NCBI GenBank assembly: GCA_015680685.1
Contig: MNCI01012645.1
Coordinates: forward strand, 5,700 to 43,985
From: Gnetum montanum
Lineage: Eukaryota > Streptophyta > Gnetopsida > Gnetales > Gnetaceae
Direction: 5' to 3'
Length of the DNA stretch: 38,286 nucleotides
Position numbers and translations under genes: made by a program. The notes under the pieces are model-generated. The model had not been told where the DNA came from. It saw nothing but the letters and a program-made list of their open reading frames with translations, and did not search any database. Shown here piece after piece: positions 11,414 through 21,585 of this stretch; position 1 is the first letter of the stretch; each line of letters starts with the position of its first letter.

Positions 11414-11743
11414 GCCTTACACAATGTTGATATGCATGAAAATCTATGAGAAAAATCATCCATATGAGAAAATAAATTTTTTGATAGTCTTAACAATTAG
11501 AGGGGTATTTCATAAATCTAGTAAAACAAAATGTAAGATTCTTGTAAGAAGTTAGACAAGTCAAGTAATTACCATGGGATAGGCTAACATGCTTCCATAC
11601 CTTCACCATGATTTCCATTTCCTAGTCATTTATTATACATATATATTAGGAACCATTATTGTGCCTTGCACAATGGTGATATGCATGAAAATATTCAAGA
11701 AAAATCACCCATGAACTTCATGATTATTATGGGATAAGCTAAT
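11414..11743. repeat. Local direct duplication, second copy split by the copia element
   Basis: GCCTTRCACAATGKTGATATGCATGAAAAT begins at 11414 and again at 11663, and both copies later contain ATGGGATARGCTAA (about 11573 and 11730). The second copy is shorter. Its continuation seems to lie beyond the copia element at 18959 onward (GCTAATGTGTGCCTTCATCAT against GCTAACATGCTTCCATACCTTCACCAT in the first copy), so the copia element landed inside it. Confidence 0.6.
11739..11743. other. Target-site duplication GCTAA, left
   Basis: GCTAA directly precedes the left LTR start and recurs at 18959-18963 after the right LTR. The right LTR end (CCCCAATA) is not a perfect CA terminus, so the match may be shifted by up to three bases. 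Confidence 0.6.
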
Positions 11744-11834
11744 GATGTGTGTGGGATCCCTCCAACATGAAGCCCACACCACATTAATATATAAATAAAT
11801 AAAAGGAGGGGAAGGAAGGTTGCCTACTAAGTTA

Positions 11835-13032
11835 TGCATCAAAAGAATAAGAGGATTCGTGAAACAAAAGATTGCAATATCACCATTAAACTGAAGCAAG
11901 AAAATTTGCAAAGGTATGGAGGGGCATCAAATCCATTTCCTTACTCAAGAGTCATGATCTGGCCAAACATGTAATTTCTGCAACAACCAAAATGGCAACA
12001 ATAAAATGAAACCCTTTTGTTACTCATTCTAATCTCTTCAAGAATTAAATTAAGCCAAATTTATAACAAATCACCTCTACTAATACTTTTGTTCAACAAC
12101 AACCTATGAGTAAAAATAGAGCCCCATGAACTTGCATATGGCCATTGGCCATGTGCTGGTGGGCTTCATTGGCTCATAACCAGCAGATTTTTTAAAAAAA
12201 GGTTGAACAAGCATCCATCCGTCCGTCATGAATAGAGGTAGCGGTGGGGCCATGTTGAAGACCAACACATTATGAAAAGACATAACTTAACTAAAGTAGG
12301 CACAACCCAGTAACTCACATCACGTCTGATGATGGAAAACCTTTAAGATGCCAAGGAATCGGCACTAGTCATGATGAAAGGTAAAGTAAAAACAGAGGGC
12401 CATGAACTTGCATATGGCCATTGGCCATGGTGCTGGGGGGCTTCGTTGGCTCATAAACAAGATTTAAAAAAACAAGTTGAACAATCCATCCGTCGCCATG
12501 TTCATGACTCATGACCCATGACGATGACCCCGCTTTGTTTTTGCTTTTTTCAGGAAAAATATGAGAAAAAAGAGCAAAACCCAGCAAGGACGAATAAACA
12601 CGCGTTAATGTGTGAGTCATGGCGGAACCTTTGACGCTCCCAAAGGCCAATACATGCAAATGCAATGCTTACCTCGCACACCCCGTCCCAAACTTGATTT
12701 CCGTTTGACCCAAACTTGGCCCTTCGTACTCCCTTGTTTTCTGTGGTCTGTGCCATGCCGTTGCCATGAATCTTGATTGCTTGCTGGCCACTTAACAATG
12801 AAATAAAGTTTCTAGTAAGATTCAGAGCAGGAGAAGTTCGGTAAGATTTTAACATCAAGAAAAAGAAAAAGAAAAGAATAATACGAGGCATGGCAATGTA
12901 CAGATCCCGACAAAATTTCATTGGAAATTATAAAATAGACACGCATCGCCGATTTGATTTAATGCGTTTCTATAGGATCCTGAATCCAACGTTCATCAAA
13001 ATTTGTCTAGAATGGCAAATCTCCAGCACATA
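11835..13032. mobile_element. 1.2-kb insertion of unknown type in the copia LTR
   Basis: The 12 bases CCTACTAAGTTA occur on both sides (11823-11834 and 13033-13044), while the right LTR has a single related site, so this is an insertion with an apparent 12-bp target duplication. There are no terminal inverted repeats, no A-rich tail and no transposase that I recognise. It looks richer in GC than its surroundings, especially 12480-12800. Two overlapping minus-strand open frames (12369-12665, 98 codons; 12550-12921, 123 codons) match nothing I know. Candidates are a non-autonomous element that captured host DNA, a LINE-mediated insert, or filler DNA. Note that CTAAGTTA is also an LTR-internal repeat, so slippage or recombination could mimic a target duplication. 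Confidence 0.6.
12109..12496. repeat. Direct repeat pair inside the 1.2-kb insertion
   Basis: 12109-12225 and 12385-12496 share almost the same text, including CCATGAACTTGCATATGGCC and a CATCCGTC end. The units are separated by about 160 bases. The repeat is confined to the insertion. Confidence 0.85.
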
Positions 13033-13559
13033 CCTACTAAGTTAGGCAGCCAACCAAAATCAGCTACCCAGGTTGGCTGCTAAGTTAGACAGTCAACCAA
13101 AATTAGCCACCCACTAACAAAGGCTACCTAAGTTCCACAACACAAGGCATTTCCTTTGGATATAAATCCAAGGGAAATGGCAAATGGATGCAGGGTCAAA
13201 ACAGAAGCCAACGCCCAAAGAGAAAGAAAGGTCAAAGAGAGAGACACACAAATAAGCCTTGTGAGCTTGTGTTTCTCATTGTTATTCCAAGAATATTTTG
13301 TTTGAGGGTTGGTGTCAATTTTGTATACCTCTAGTAATAGTAATTGACTAGAGAGACATTTTGTATTCTTATTATTTATTAGTGGAAAAAGGTTTTTGGA
13401 GTTCACCCAAGGAAAGGTGAACCACATGAGTCCTTGTGTTATTATTTTGCACTTTACTTCTATTGTCTACTCTATTAGTTAATATCCTACTTTTAACACA
13501 CAAGTGGGAAAATACTACACAAGCTAGTTCATGGTGTTGTGCCCTCCTTTTCTAACAAT

Positions 13560-13571
13560 TGGTATCGCATC
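13560..13571 (+). other. Primer-binding site, initiator tRNA-Met type, degenerate
   Basis: TGGTATCGCATC, two bases after the LTR end, compares with TGGTATCAGAGC expected for copia elements primed by initiator tRNA-Met. The first seven bases match. Confidence 0.75.
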
Positions 13572-13745
13572 GCCAAGTTGGAGATCACAAATAGCAAAAT
13601 GGCACAGTTTTGGATAGTCTATTGTAGTAGCTCGGCACTATAGCAACTCATTCACTATAGCAGAGAGCAGGTTCATGTAGTAGTTTGTGATACTAAAGCA
13701 CGTGGAATTTGCTACAAATTTTTTTGAGTATTTCTATGTTTTGTT

Positions 13746-14402
13746 ATGGCAAACACTAGCAATAGTAGTGCAGTTAGTGTCATGGATATAAATATTGGTA
13801 AAATGGTTTATTTGAATTCTGAAAATGATCAGTTATGAAAAGGGAAAATGGAAGACCTTCTATACTGTAAAAAGTGTTATGCTTCTATCATTGGTACAGA
13901 GTCAGCAGCAATGGATGATGAGGAGTGGCAAATGTTGGATAGGCAAATTGTAGGGTATATTTTCCATTAAGTGGATGATAATGTTTATCATCTTGTCTCC
14001 ACAAAAAAATCTACCAAAACTCTGTGGGATAAGTTAGAGGAAATGTATGTTGGAAAGACGAGAGGAAATAAAATGTACTTGATCACAAAATTGATGAACA
14101 TCAAGTACAAAGAAGGTACTCCCATATCTGACCACCTCAATGGTATTCAGGGCATTATGAATTAACTTGTAGATTTGAAGATCAACTTCAATGTAGAATT
14201 ACAGGAATTGATAATTCTTGGTTCCTTGCCACAAAGTTGGGGACACTCAAAATATCGATAACAAACTCAGCTTCAAATGGAGTTGTATCGTTTAGCCAAA
14301 TCAAGAGCAATCTCCTAAATGAAGAAATATTCCAGTTCTGAGGCACTAGTTATAAAAAACTACGGGAGGAGCCAAAGTAAATATCCACAAAAGCGTGTGT
14401 TG
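13746..14402 (+). pseudogene. Copia gag, N-terminal part, decayed
   Basis: Particle protein of the copia element. The ATG at 13746 opens a frame with a gag-polypeptide (UBN2-type) pattern: an early 'DLLYCKK' stretch, then at 13971-14165 a stop-free block with 'TLWDKLEEMYVGKT' and a 'PISDHLNGIQGIMN' end. Downstream 'LGSLPQSWG' resembles the usual LxSLPxSW. TAG and TGA codons interrupt it (near 13836, 13968, 14163 and 14262). The frame is broken after about 14402 by an insertion. The zinc-knuckle part continues after it at 15440. Confidence 0.8.
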
Positions 14403-15433
14403 ATGCATAAATTTTGGTCATGCCAACATCGGAAAAACTCGTTTGAGGAGACTATAGCTTAGGCCACCTCCTCTATGGGTACGGAAACCCAGGAATAGTC
14501 TCAGTTGGAAAGAGCCATGTGACCAAGTGATAGAAAGATAGAGAGATAGGAAACATAGAGAGAGATAAAACATGAAAAAAACTAAAGGAGAGAGAAACAG
14601 GAACCACCGACAGGATGCATGGTTGTGTAGCCACAAGAATTATGCGTAGTTGTGATCAAACATCACTAATGCCCTGCGGACCACCAACTGTATAAACATC
14701 ATGCACAAATCCACCGCCCACAACATGCCATTTGCTGAAATAAAAGAAGATAGAGAGAAGATCCATCGAAAGGATGCATGGTTCTGTTGCCGCAAGAATC
14801 ATGTGTAGTTGCGATCAAACATCACCAATGCCCTGTGGACCGCCAATTGCATAAACATCATACACAAATCCACCGTCCACCACATGCCATTTGTTGAAAT
14901 AAAAGAAGATAGAGAAAAGATCCACCGACATGATGCATGGTTGTGTTGTCGCAAGAATCATGTGTAGTTGCGATCAAACATCACCAATGCCTTGCGGACC
15001 GTCAATTGCATAAACATCATGCACAAATCCACCGTCCACCACATGCTATTTGCTGAAATAAAAGAAGATAGAGAAAAGATCCACCGACATGATGCATGGT
15101 TGTGTTGTCGCAAGAATCATGTGTAGTTGCGATCAAACATCACCAATACCCTGCTAACCGCCAACTGTTGTTGCCGCACACACTGCCAACCACCCAGAGA
15201 AATAGGGGGTTCAGTCCATAGCTTCACTGCCCTGGCCTCATTAGCCTAGGGCTTCCTGGCCTGACTTCTCCTCCTCTCGTGCCCCTCAACCTCCATCACC
15301 TTGATGGCTTTTTATAGCCAATTTTAGGGTTAGGGTAACCCATCTTTTTTTTTCTAATTAATTTTTTTTTATTTTTTTATTCTTCTTTCTTTTTTTTTTT
15401 AAAAAAAACAAAGGCCCCATGCCAAGCATGGGC
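14403..15433. mobile_element. About 1-kb insertion between copia gag and its zinc knuckle
   Basis: Gag reading stops near 14402 and resumes near 15440 in the same frame. Short similar words flank it (GCGTGTGTTG at 14393 and GCGTGTTG at 15432), a possible imperfect target duplication. It contains the 159-bp tandem array, a GC-richer block (15180-15300), a T-rich tract (15350-15400) followed by A's, and a terminal dyad CCCATGC-CA-AGCATGGG (15417-15433). No protein is recognised. It could be a non-autonomous element or an expanded spacer of this copia lineage; other family members would decide. Confidence 0.6.
14614..15170. repeat. 159-bp tandem repeat, about 3.5 units
   Basis: GATGCATGG starts at 14614, 14773, 14932 and 15091, a constant spacing of 159 bases. 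Units are very similar (shared words: AAGAATCATGTGTAGTTGCG, ATAAACATCATRCACAAATC). The constant unit length means expansion was fairly recent relative to the decay of the host element. Stop codons in the frames I checked argue against a coding role. Confidence 0.9.
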
Positions 15434-15439
15434 GTGTTG

Positions 15440-16013
15440 GTACCAACAGCGTGGAAATGAAAGAAGTAAGTCCAAATCCAAAAAGGAGATTGAGTGTTGT
15501 CACTATGGCAAGAATGGACATATAAAGAGGAATTGCAAAAAGCTAAATCAAGAACAATAGTAGCAACATCAACTAAATGATAATGATGGAGATCAAGCTT
15601 CAATTGTAAATTAGGAGGCTTACATTCTCAAAGACATAAGTGAGGCTAATATTGTCAATTTGGCAACCCAAGAAATGGATTGGGTAATTGATAGTGATGC
15701 TTCTATCCATGTGACATCCAAAAGATACTTCCTCTCATCCTACACTCAAGGAAACTATGGTGAAGTAAAGATCAGAAATGATTCTTCAAGCAAAGCAGTT
15801 GACATTGGAGATGTTTGCTTGAGGACAGATACTAATTGTAGATTAATTCTGAGAAATGTCAAACATGTTTTAGATATTAGACTGAATTTGATATTTGTGA
15901 TGAAATTAAATGATGGTGGCTATGAGAATAACTTCAAAGGACATTGGAAACTCTCCAAGGATTCCTTGAGGCTAGCTAGAGGAAAGAGGCAATACTCTTT
16001 ATACATGACGTAA
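15440..16013 (+). pseudogene. Copia zinc knuckle and aspartic protease, decayed
   Basis: The CCHC knuckle of gag (15495-15536) reads C-C-H-Y-GKNGH-IKRN-C: the second cysteine codon is TAT rather than TGT, so zinc binding is lost. The protease follows in the same frame. The stop-free part at 15660-16013 has 'DWVIDSDASIHVTS' where the family has DSGAS, so the catalytic Asp is kept but the Gly after Ser is Asp. A 'VDIGDVCLRTDT' strand and 'NVKHVLDIRLNLI' follow, as in Tnt1-like proteases. The protease would cut the gag-pol polyprotein. Stops at about 15549 and 15614 separate knuckle and protease. Confidence 0.85.
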
Positions 16014-17100
16014 GCACATTTCATCAAATACACCATCAATCTGGTAGAGGATGAAGTGATAATGGAGTTGTGGCATAAAAGGCTTGGCCACATTAGCCAA
16101 AAGGGGCTAGATATCCTAGCCAAGAAGAATATGCTTTTGAAGGTGAAAGGCACACATTTGAAGAGCCGTGTATATTGTTTAGCTGGAAAGTAGCATAGTG
16201 TCATCTTAAAGAGCTCACTTCCACATAGAAGTAAGTATGTTTTAGATCTAGAGCATTCTGATATTTGTGGTCCTATGACAACAAGATCTCTTGGTGGGGT
16301 ATACTACCTTGTCACATTTATTGATGATCACTCTTGAAAGGTGTGGTTATACACCTTGACAATGAAAGACCAAGTGGTAGATGTGTTCCTGCAATTCCAT
16401 ATGAGTGTAGAAAAAGAGACTGGTAGGATATTGAAATGTATCGAAATAGAAAGTGGAGATGAATACTTGGGAGCATTCTCCAAGTATTATAAGAGTCATA
16501 GTATCCAACACCAAAAGACTCCTCCAAAAACTCCTTAGCTGAATGGTCTAGCTAAAAGGATGAACCGGACTATTGTGAAAAAGTCTAGGAGCATGTTGTC
16601 ACTTGTAAAGTTACCCAAAACCTTTTGGGGAGAAGCGGTGAAGACAGCTACTATTTTGATCAATCTTTCTCCCTTGATTCCTCTAGATGGAGATACTTAA
16701 AAGAGAGTATGACATAATAAAGATGTCTCCTATGATAATATGAAAGTTTTCAGTTGTAGAGCATTTGTACACATTCCAAAGGATGAGAGATTTAAGTTGG
16801 ATGGAAAAACTAGGGAATGCATCTTTCTGTGATATGGAAATGATGAGTTTGGCTATAGACTATTTTATCCTATTATAAAGAAAATAGTCAAAATCCAAGA
16901 TATTGTATTCTTTGAAGATCAATTTATTAGAGACATTAACAAGGAGATCCAAAAACCAAAGCAAAGTGATAAGGTGAATCACAATCTTGTCCTTCCACCT
17001 AAATCACAGAATCAAGGTGGAAATTAACAAGAAGTTACTCAAGCTCCCACAAATGATGGTTAACAACAAAGTTAAGATGCAGTTGAAGTACCATTAAGGA
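16014..17100 (+). pseudogene. Copia integrase, decayed
   Basis: Integrase inserts the cDNA into the host chromosome. A pre-integrase zinc region is seen near 16065-16195 ('LWHKRLGHISQKGLD', then 'YCLAGK' and a stop). The core has the first acidic residue in 'HSDICGPMTT' (about 16257). The second region reads 'ESGDEYLGAF' (about 16450), two residues shorter than the usual SDNGGEY. The third catalytic residue is Lys instead of Glu (AAA at 16554-16556 in 'LNGLAKRMNRT'). The conserved 'FGYRLFYP' block lies at about 16849-16872. Stops occur near 16191, 16335, 16536 and 16698. Confidence 0.85.
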
Positions 17101-18190
17101 GATCAACAAGAAGTTACCAGCCTTCTAGAAATTATCCTCCTAATGAGTATGTGATGTTGACTGAAAGGGGAGAACCCAAAAGTTATGACAAGGCTCTCAT
17201 AGATAAATACAAGCAGGAGTGGATCAAAGCCATGAAATCAAAAATGTAGTCATCAAAGAAGAATGACACATATGAATTGGTGGAATTACCAAAAGGAAGA
17301 AAAGCATTGAAGAACAAGTGGGTGTACTAGATAAAGGTTGATGAAGATGAAATAAGGTATAAGGCAAGGTTGGTTGTGAAAGGCTTTAATCAAAATCAAG
17401 GCATTGACTTTGAAGAAATCTTAGCACCAGTGGTGAAGATGATATTCATCAGAATGATTTTGAGTTTAGCTACAAGTCTAAACTTGGAGGTTGAGTAAAT
17501 GGATGTGAAGATTACCTTTCTCCATGATGATTTGGAGGAAGAGATCTATATGGAGCAACTAGATGGGTTCAAAGTTAAAGAAAAAGAAAACATAGTGTGC
17601 AAACTAAAGAAGAGTATGTATGGATTAAAGTAAGCACCCTGGCAATTGTACAAGAAGTTTGAGTCTTTTATGATAGAGCATGACTACAACAAGACTATTG
17701 TAGATCATTGTGTGTTTCTAAAGAAATTTGCAGATGAAATTTGCTTATCCTCCTACTTTATGTAGATGATATGTTGATTGTTGGCAAGGATGTCCAAAAG
17801 ATTAACAATTTGAAGAAGGATATTAGTAAATGGTTTTCTATGAAACATTTGGATCTAACTAAGTAGATCCTTGGTTTGAGCATTTACCGGAATAGAAGTT
17901 CTAGGAAAGTATGGTTATTGCAAGAGAAATACATTGAGAAAGTGTTGGAGAGGTTCCACATGAACCAAGCTAAACTAGTAACTTCACTGCTTGCTAATCA
18001 TTTCAAGTTGAGCAAGGAGCAATGCGCTTTCACAGAAACAGAGAAGGAAGAAATGAGAAAGATTCCATATGCTTTAGCAGTAGGAAGTTTGATGTATGCT
18101 ATAGTTTGCACAAGACCAGACATTGCTTATGTAGTTGGCATTGTGAGTAGATTTATCTTTAATCTAGGAGGAGAGCATTAGGGTGTAGTT
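17101..18190 (+). pseudogene. Copia reverse transcriptase, decayed and frameshifted
   Basis: Reverse transcriptase copies element RNA into DNA. Ordered motifs: 'RRSTRSYQPS' linker at 17098, 'NKWVY' near 17310, 'YKARLVVKGFNQNQGIDF' near 17356-17410, 'LEEEIYMEQLDGF' near 17535, 'KKSMYGLK' near 17605, and the catalytic 'LLYVDDMLIVG' with YVDD at 17759-17770. The frame changes between about 17620 and 17755, so the YVDD and the stop-free part at 17876-18181 (with 'CTRPDIAYVVGIVSRF') lie in another frame than the N-terminal half. In-frame stops near 17247, 17328, 17496 and 17631 also break it. Confidence 0.9.
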
Positions 18191-18360
18191 AAATGGATTC
18201 TCAAGTACCTTTGAGGAACTCACAAACTCTCACTTTGTTTTTGGAACATTCATAGAAGTGAAAATGGTTTAGATATGATGAAAAAAATCATATCCAAGAA
18301 CAAGATTAAGATCTGTCAAGAAATTGCTAGAATGGTTAAGTCCTTCATGTAGTCAAGAGG
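18191..18360 (+). pseudogene. Copia RNase H, mostly deleted
   Basis: After 'KWILKYL' and 'GTHKLSLCFW' the reading jumps straight to 'NIHRSENGLDMMKKII', which corresponds to the very end of the copia RNase H domain (usual KIHTSENPADMLTKV). The central part with the catalytic acidic residues is missing, well over 100 residues by comparison with family members. The junction lies near 18240-18250. Confidence 0.75.
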
Positions 18361-18367
18361 GTTAGAT

Positions 18368-18958
18368 TGATGTGCATGGGTCCCTCCAACATGAAGCCCA
18401 CAACACATTAATATATAAATAAATAAAAAGGATGGGAAGAAAGGCTACTTGCTAAGTTAGGTACCCACCCAAAATTAGCTGCCCATGTTGGCTGCTAAGT
18501 TAGGTAGCATTCAACAAAGGTTACCTAAGTTAGGTAGCATAGGGCATTTCTTTTGCCTATAAACCCAAGGGAAATGGCAAATGGATGCAGGGCCAAAAGA
18601 GAAGCCAACGGCCAAAGAGAAAGAGAGGCCAAAGGGAGAGACACAAATAAACCTTACGAGCTTGTGTTTCTCCTTGTTATTCCAAGAATATTTTTTCTTA
18701 AGGGTGTGTGTCAATTTTGTATACCTCTAGTAATTGACTAGAGAGACATTTTGTATTTCTACTATTTATTAGTGGAAGAAGGTTTTTGGAGTTTGCCCAA
18801 GGAAGGATGAACCACATGAGTCCTTGTGTGATTGGGTGTTATTATTCTGCACTTTACTTCTGCAATCTACTCTATTAGTTTATATCCTACTTTCAACACA
18901 CAAGTGAAAATACTACACAAGCCAATTCATGGTGTTGTGCCCTTTTTTTTCCCCAATA
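18368..18958 (+). repeat. Right (3') LTR of the copia element
   Basis: Begins TGATGTGCATGGGTCCCTCC, matching 11744, and ends in CCCCAATA before GCTAA. It carries the TATA-like CTATAAAC (18558-18565) and three TAAGTTAGGTA-type U3 motifs (about 18458, 18499 and 18526). Roughly nine tenths identical to the left LTR by eye, with several small indels. Confidence 0.85.
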
Positions 18959-18963
18959 GCTAA
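18959..18963. other. Target-site duplication GCTAA, right
   Basis: Partner of 11739-11743. Confidence 0.6.
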
Positions 18964-19560
18964 TGTGTGCCTTCATCATTATTATAGAAGATCCTCTCAA
19001 CCAAATTATAGATATATATTATAAAGATATAACTAAGCTAGTGTGTAGATATCTTTTTAATTCATAGTTTTAATCTATGAATAAAATGTCAAATAATGTT
19101 GGTGAAAGCGAATAGTCTTGCTTTCCTCCTATATTACTATAAAACTAGCAAGAATGTATAGCTTCTTTAACTTTTAATTTAAAAATTATTTCTCTTTCTA
19201 AATTTTGGATGGCATTGAGTAAACTAGAATCAACTCTAAGTGTAATAGGCTTTCTCTATAATTGTTCTCTCACAATAGAAACAAAAGCTTTAACAAAATC
19301 AATAAAACAAATAAATGTTTCATCTTATTTTTTATTTTCTTTTTAAATACAATATCTAAGAGTAACCATATGATCTATTGTAGAATATTTTCTTATACCT
19401 AACACCCCAAATTTTCTACCTAACAACTTTGTAAACAAGCTACTAAACATAATTAATTTATAGCTATTTAAATTTGATTTGTCTCTTTTTTAAAAAATCA
19501 TAACAGCTCAACCAACTATTCTTTATAGATGCTTTATATGGGGTGTTTTTCTATCAAATA
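18964..19560 (-). pseudogene. LINE reverse transcriptase, N-terminal fingers/palm part, decayed
   Basis: Minus-strand reading gives, in order, 'DHMVTLRYCI' (about 19365), 'FICFIDFVKAF' (about 19290), 'SLLNAIQNLEREIIF' (about 19205) and 'SLSPTLFDILFID' (about 19095). These are conserved reverse-transcriptase blocks 1-4 of LINEs (family usual: FVDFxKAFDSV and QGCPLSPTLFxxYID). At the YADD position it reads YIS with no Asp pair. It stops next to the copia element. The C-terminal half is missing here; the fragment at 9640-10690 looks like the same LINE type, but both cover the YADD region, so they are probably two copies. Confidence 0.75.
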
Positions 19561-21503
19561 AATATTGGAAATATAAAAAGGAAATTTAGAAACTTTTTCT
19601 ACTTAATGCATTTAAAGTAAAAAGATAGACATAATGTGATATTATGCTTCTTGAAGTAAGGATGATACCCTTAGAGGTTAAAGTTATTTTTTAGTTTATA
19701 ACCTACACTCATAATCTTTTTGTATTATCATTAGATAAATACTCCACCAAAAAACTAAGGATGGAAACTCATGATAAAGGATGGCTTTATGAGGGAGTCC
19801 TACAGCTTAATAAATGGAATATTCAAGAATACATAATTTGTTCTGATCTTTAGTAAGTTCGCAAATTGGTAAAAGTAGTATTTCAAAAACTTTTAGAACA
19901 TGAAGAAGGAAAAAATATTTCTATTTGAATAATATCAAGGAAGATCTTAATTCAAAGGAAATTATTTATTTACTACTATTCCTCATCATTTATGTTGCAT
20001 AATTAACAAAGCACAAATAAAATGGCATCATCTAAGAGTTGAAATAAGTAGATGGCTCAAAATTTCTCATGAAGAATGAATATCTTAACTACGCAATACA
20101 AATAGTATTGAAAATAAATACTATATTTTCTTGTAATGTCCTACAATGAAACACATTAGACATAGATGGGATATTATAGTTGCAAATTTGTTTAATTTGT
20201 TTCAAATATTACCAAGCATACTAGGTAATTTTCTTAATGATATTTTTAAAACTCATAGCATATATGTTTCTACTGTCTAATAGATATAGAGGGTAATAAA
20301 ATTTCAGTTTTAGTTTTAGTTTCAATAACTTTCTTCACCATCTTCTTTTTCCTTAGGTCATTTCTATTCGTAGTTCTTTAGTTCCCAAACAAATTTGAAA
20401 GACATGATGCATGCTTAGCATGTCTTAGAACTACAATCATATTATAGTGTTAGAAAATATGCTTAAGTAAATTAATTCATGAGGGCTTCCTTTTTATGAA
20501 GGAGCTTAGACTCGTCATTCATCTAGATTATGCATTATTTAGAGCAAATTAGGAATCATTGCAATTTATATATTCATAATAGAAAATACTTCTAAGTTAA
20601 ATTATAATATTAAGTTTCTTAACTTAATCTATCAAATTTTATGAAAGGTTATGATGATTCAGCAAATAGTCACACTCCATTACAAGATAGGTATAAGAAA
20701 CCTCGATCGCTTATCAAAATACAGGGGTGAATAAGAGGTGAAAGAGAAAAGTAGAAGAGTTTGCAAGTAATGTTCATAAGCCAAAAGATACGAACAACAA
20801 TGATTTGTAAAAGTACAAATGAAAAATGCTCTAAGTTGAAGGTATGAATACAAGCATTGGAGTTAATTAGTTTCATCCAAAGAACTTATGAGTAAGCATT
20901 CACAAAGAACTTAATAACGTACTAAGTGAAGACTATCAGGAGTTCACCTATAAGCGTTGATAATATGATGAGTTATGAACAACAATTATAATTGTATTAT
21001 CATCTTATGATGAAGAAACAAGTACAATATAAAAGAAGATGCCCTGCTAGAGAAAAAGCAATGTCATCGAAATACAAAAAATTATTATGAACTTAGTATA
21101 GCCAAATCTGGAATTACATATAATGGTTACAAATCACTAGAACCAAAAATAGTACTTGTTATAGACTATCTATAATAGCTTATGACTAGTACTAAGTTAT
21201 AGAACCAAGTCAACTAAAATTGTTCATTATAAGAGGATTCATAAGTAGTTAAATTGATAAGACTTATGATACTCACAACTACAAAGAATTATGAAGAGAA
21301 GTTATCATTAAGAAGAGAGATATGTTCTTATGATTCTACAATATTACTACCTACTCATAATATTTTAAAGAATTGTGAAGTTACTATAAGGTATAAATTC
21401 AAACTCCAACATGGATCATATGGAAGGACGCTTTTAGTCTTTATGGTCTAAATAAAATGAGAACAAATTTTTTTGAAAATTTAATTTCTAATTTTTGTAA
21501 TCT
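19561..21503. other. AT-rich stretch without a recognisable gene
   Basis: No domain, RNA gene or clear repeat seen. The 68-codon minus-strand frame at 20670-20876 and the 65-codon plus-strand frame at 21254-21451 look like chance frames. A short foldback AGACATG...CATGTCT occurs near 20400-20427. Confidence 0.5.
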
Positions 21504-21585
21504 ATTTATACGAATGCTTGCAATAGGCTTAAACTCAGCAGTTTAGCAACTTGAGTTCAGGTCTATTGCAAGTATCCATATAAAT
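21504..21585. other. 34-bp imperfect inverted repeat (hairpin)
   Basis: The arm 21504-21537 and its partner 21552-21585 pair at 28 of 34 positions around a 14-base loop. All six mismatches are transitions. The core GCTTGCAATAGGCTTAAACTCA faces TGAGTTCAGGTCTATTGCAA. No known family recognised. Confidence 0.8.

Larger units (their letters stand above)
11744..13557 (+). repeat. Left (5') LTR of the copia element, interrupted
   Basis: 11744-11834 and 13033-13557 together match the right LTR (18368-18958) in order. It starts TGATGTG and ends TCTAACA, two bases before the primer site. A TATA-like TATAAAT lies at 13161-13167 (CTATAAAC at 18558-18565 in the right copy). Upstream of it, a TAAGTTAGRCAG motif repeats (13038 and 13081, period 43), a pattern like the U3 enhancer repeats of other plant copia elements. 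About 1.2 kb of unrelated DNA splits it between 11834 and 13033. Confidence 0.8.
11744..18958 (+). mobile_element. Ty1/copia retrotransposon, near-complete, decayed, with internal insertions
   Basis: The domain order gag, protease, integrase, reverse transcriptase, RNase H is that of Ty1/copia. Two LTRs (11744-13557, interrupted, and 18368-18958), an initiator-Met-type primer site and a polypurine run (AAGAGGG, 18355-18361) frame the internal part. Integrase and protease wording is closest to the Tnt1/Angela-like plant copia elements, from memory of the families. Many in-frame stops, a frameshift in pol, a mostly deleted RNase H and two insertions make it inactive. LTR halves differ by about a tenth by eye, suggesting an old insertion. 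Confidence 0.85.

Noticed and set aside
12369-12921. Captured host gene with known function
   Set aside because: The two overlapping frames show no family I recognise, so only the insertion is reported.
13128-13427. 99-codon minus-strand open frame
   Set aside because: It lies antisense within the copia LTR and has a shorter counterpart at the same place in the other LTR; no domain.
14614-15170. Regular repeats as a CRISPR array
   Set aside because: The repeats are adjacent 159-bp units without unique spacers, in plant retroelement DNA.
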